Positions 62,872 through 64,000 of a DNA stretch of 64,000 nucleotides are shown here, piece after piece. Origin of the DNA: Leptotrichia hofstadii (GTDB taxonomy: Bacteria > Fusobacteriota > Fusobacteriia > Fusobacteriales > Leptotrichiaceae); the NCBI RefSeq assembly GCF_007990525.1, contig NZ_AP019823.1, positions 1,302,001 to 1,366,000 on the forward strand, written 5' to 3'. The position numbers and the translations under genes are program-made. Numbering within the stretch: the first letter of the stretch is position 1; every line of letters begins with the position of its first letter. The notes beneath the pieces are model-generated. The model was not told the origin of the DNA. It searched no databases and was given only the letters and a program-made list of their open reading frames with translations.

Positions 62872-63885
62872 ATGGTTTATTTACTGTATAAATTAAAATT
62901 TCCAAGTGGAATCCATATTGGTACAAATGCTTCTTTAGAAGCGACGAGCTTAACTGTAAGTTCTGATATATTTTATTCTGCTTTTTATGCTGAATATATT
63001 AGAATATTTGGAGAAAATGATAGAGAATTATTACAATTGACAGAAAAAGATGAATTTAAAGTATCAGATTTATTACCTTTTAAAGAAATAGAAACAGAGA
63101 CGACCTTCTATCTTCCAAAGCCTTTTGTAAATGATATTGAAAGAAAACAAAGTAATGATGAAAATGAGCAAGTTGTAGATAGAAAAAAGGTAAAAAAATT
63201 AAGTTATATCCCTGCAAGCAGATTAAAGGAATATTTTGAATTTCTGAAAACAGGAAAAAATTTTCCTGAAATAGACGATGATTTTGGAGAAAAAGAACTG
63301 CATACTAAAAATAAGGTTTCAAGAATTGGAGAAGATACGGAACTTTATAATGTTGAAGTTTTTAGATTTAATAAAGATTCAGGACTTTATTTTATTGTGC
63401 AATTGCCAGAGAAATGGCAGGAAAAATTTGAAAATGTATTGGAAAGTTTATCGCTGACAGGAATAGGTGGGAAAAAGAGTGCTGGATATGGACAATTTAA
63501 TATTACAGATGATGCTATGATATTTGATGGAGAATATTTTGATATAATTGAGTCGGAGGATGATAGATTTATAAATGAATCTTTATATAAGGAAAGTGAG
63601 AAATATTTACTGTTATCGTCATATTTGCCACAAAAAGATGAAATTGAAAAAATAAAAAATAAAGAAAATGGTTATCAATTAATAAAAAGAAGTGGATTTG
63701 TAAATAGTCCTAAATATAGTGAAAATTCACAAAAAAGAAAGCAAATTTATATGATTTCTTCAGGAGCAGTATTGAATTTTAAACCAGCAGGAAGATTAGC
63801 AGATTTGAAATTGCATGGGAATCATAGTATTTACAGAATGGGAAAGCCGATAGTTATAGGAGTGACTTATGGGAAAGATAGTTAG
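62872..63885 (+). CDS. csm4: Type III-A CRISPR Csm4 (Cas5-type)
   Basis: 337 residues. RAMP protein that binds the crRNA 5' tag next to Csm1. N-terminal FPSGIHIG and the C-terminal glycine loop LTGIGGKKSAGYGQF are the family signatures. The middle (KPFVNDIERKQSNDENEQVVDRKK) carries a variable charged insertion. 9 nt after csm3; its last 17 nt overlap csm5. Confidence 0.93.
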   Translation: MVYLLYKLKFPSGIHIGTNASLEATSLTVSSDIFYSAFYAEYIRIFGENDRELLQLTEKDEFKVSDLLPFKEIETETTFYLPKPFVNDIERKQSNDENEQVVDRKKVKKLSYIPASRLKEYFEFLKTGKNFPEIDDDFGEKELHTKNKVSRIGEDTELYNVEVFRFNKDSGLYFIVQLPEKWQEKFENVLESLSLTGIGGKKSAGYGQFNITDDAMIFDGEYFDIIESEDDRFINESLYKESEKYLLLSSYLPQKDEIEKIKNKENGYQLIKRSGFVNSPKYSENSQKRKQIYMISSGAVLNFKPAGRLADLKLHGNHSIYRMGKPIVIGVTYGKDS

Positions 63886-64000
63886 ATATAAAATGGAGAT
63901 GGAAGTTTTAACGCCTGTGCATATTGCGGGGGCTGATTATAAATCGAAATTGAATAAGACAGAATATATTTTTAATCCTAATAAAAATGATTTGACAATA
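63869..64000 (+). CDS. csm5: Type III-A CRISPR Csm5, N-terminal part (truncated by window edge)
   Basis: 44 codons to the window end. MEMEVLTPVHIAGAD carries the RAMP start TPVHIG-like motif of Csm5. The ATG overlaps the end of csm4 by 17 nt, with ATAGGAG upstream, the usual csm4-csm5 coupling. Csm5 caps the 3' end of the crRNA and recruits maturation nucleases. Confidence 0.9.
   Translation, partial: MGKIVRYKMEMEVLTPVHIAGADYKSKLNKTEYIFNPNKNDLTI

Overview
The window is strongly AT-rich, and its gene content and short intergenic spacing fit Fusobacteriota. The genus Leptotrichia is my best guess. This is an inference from composition and gene families; no rRNA or other marker gene is present. 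About 70 protein genes can be supported. I see no tRNA, rRNA, transposase or CRISPR repeat-spacer array.

Layout. 1-588 is the end of a purine permease gene. 692-8583 is on the minus strand: a YefM/YoeB toxin-antitoxin pair, penicillin-binding protein 1A with rlmN, a HicA/HicB pair, and a decaying polymorphic-toxin/immunity island (two HEAT-repeat immunity-like genes, an orphan toxin C-terminus, a remnant of a second one, a broken membrane protein, a DUF4291 gene). 8974-13699 (+) carries ligA, an NADH oxidase, an OsmC protein and a small membrane protein. 13803-15188 (-) has an FMN-binding-like secreted protein and a MORN-variant repeat protein. 15380-19819 (+) is a tandem array of five paralogous membrane proteins. 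20222-26114 holds a TPR protein, a membrane protein, an amidase, an aminotransferase and queH. 26176-27041 is a type III toxin-antitoxin locus: a promoter, three RNA repeats, a terminator and a ToxN/AbiQ-type toxin. 27149-34096 is a two-component system followed by PepSY, TPR-like and several small secreted proteins. 34502-36295 (-) has mscL and an S24-type repressor with two small genes. 36515-45495 carries a PH/SHOCT protein, galU, a lipoprotein and folate genes (folB, folK, folE, folC, folP). 46579-54145 is a his locus (hisZ, hisG, hisD, hisC, hisB) broken up by accessory genes. 54434-64000 is defence-like: a decayed ATPase, a PLD-nuclease/ATPase fusion, a DUF1703-type ATPase/nuclease, and a type III-A CRISPR effector operon (csm1-csm2-csm3-csm4 and the start of csm5).

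How it fits together. The folate genes cover most steps from GTP to tetrahydrofolate polyglutamates. The his genes cover the first and several middle steps; hisA, hisF, hisH and hisIE are not here. The type III-A genes form one tight operon with intact HD and GGDD motifs in Csm1, so cyclic oligoadenylate signalling is expected. A downstream Csm6 and cas6 would lie beyond the right edge.

Below gene level there are two dispersed intergenic repeat families with imperfect terminal inverted repeats (one copy nested inside another), several near-consensus promoters with 17-bp spacers, and operator-like palindromes at both proteic toxin-antitoxin promoters and at the S24 repressor promoter.
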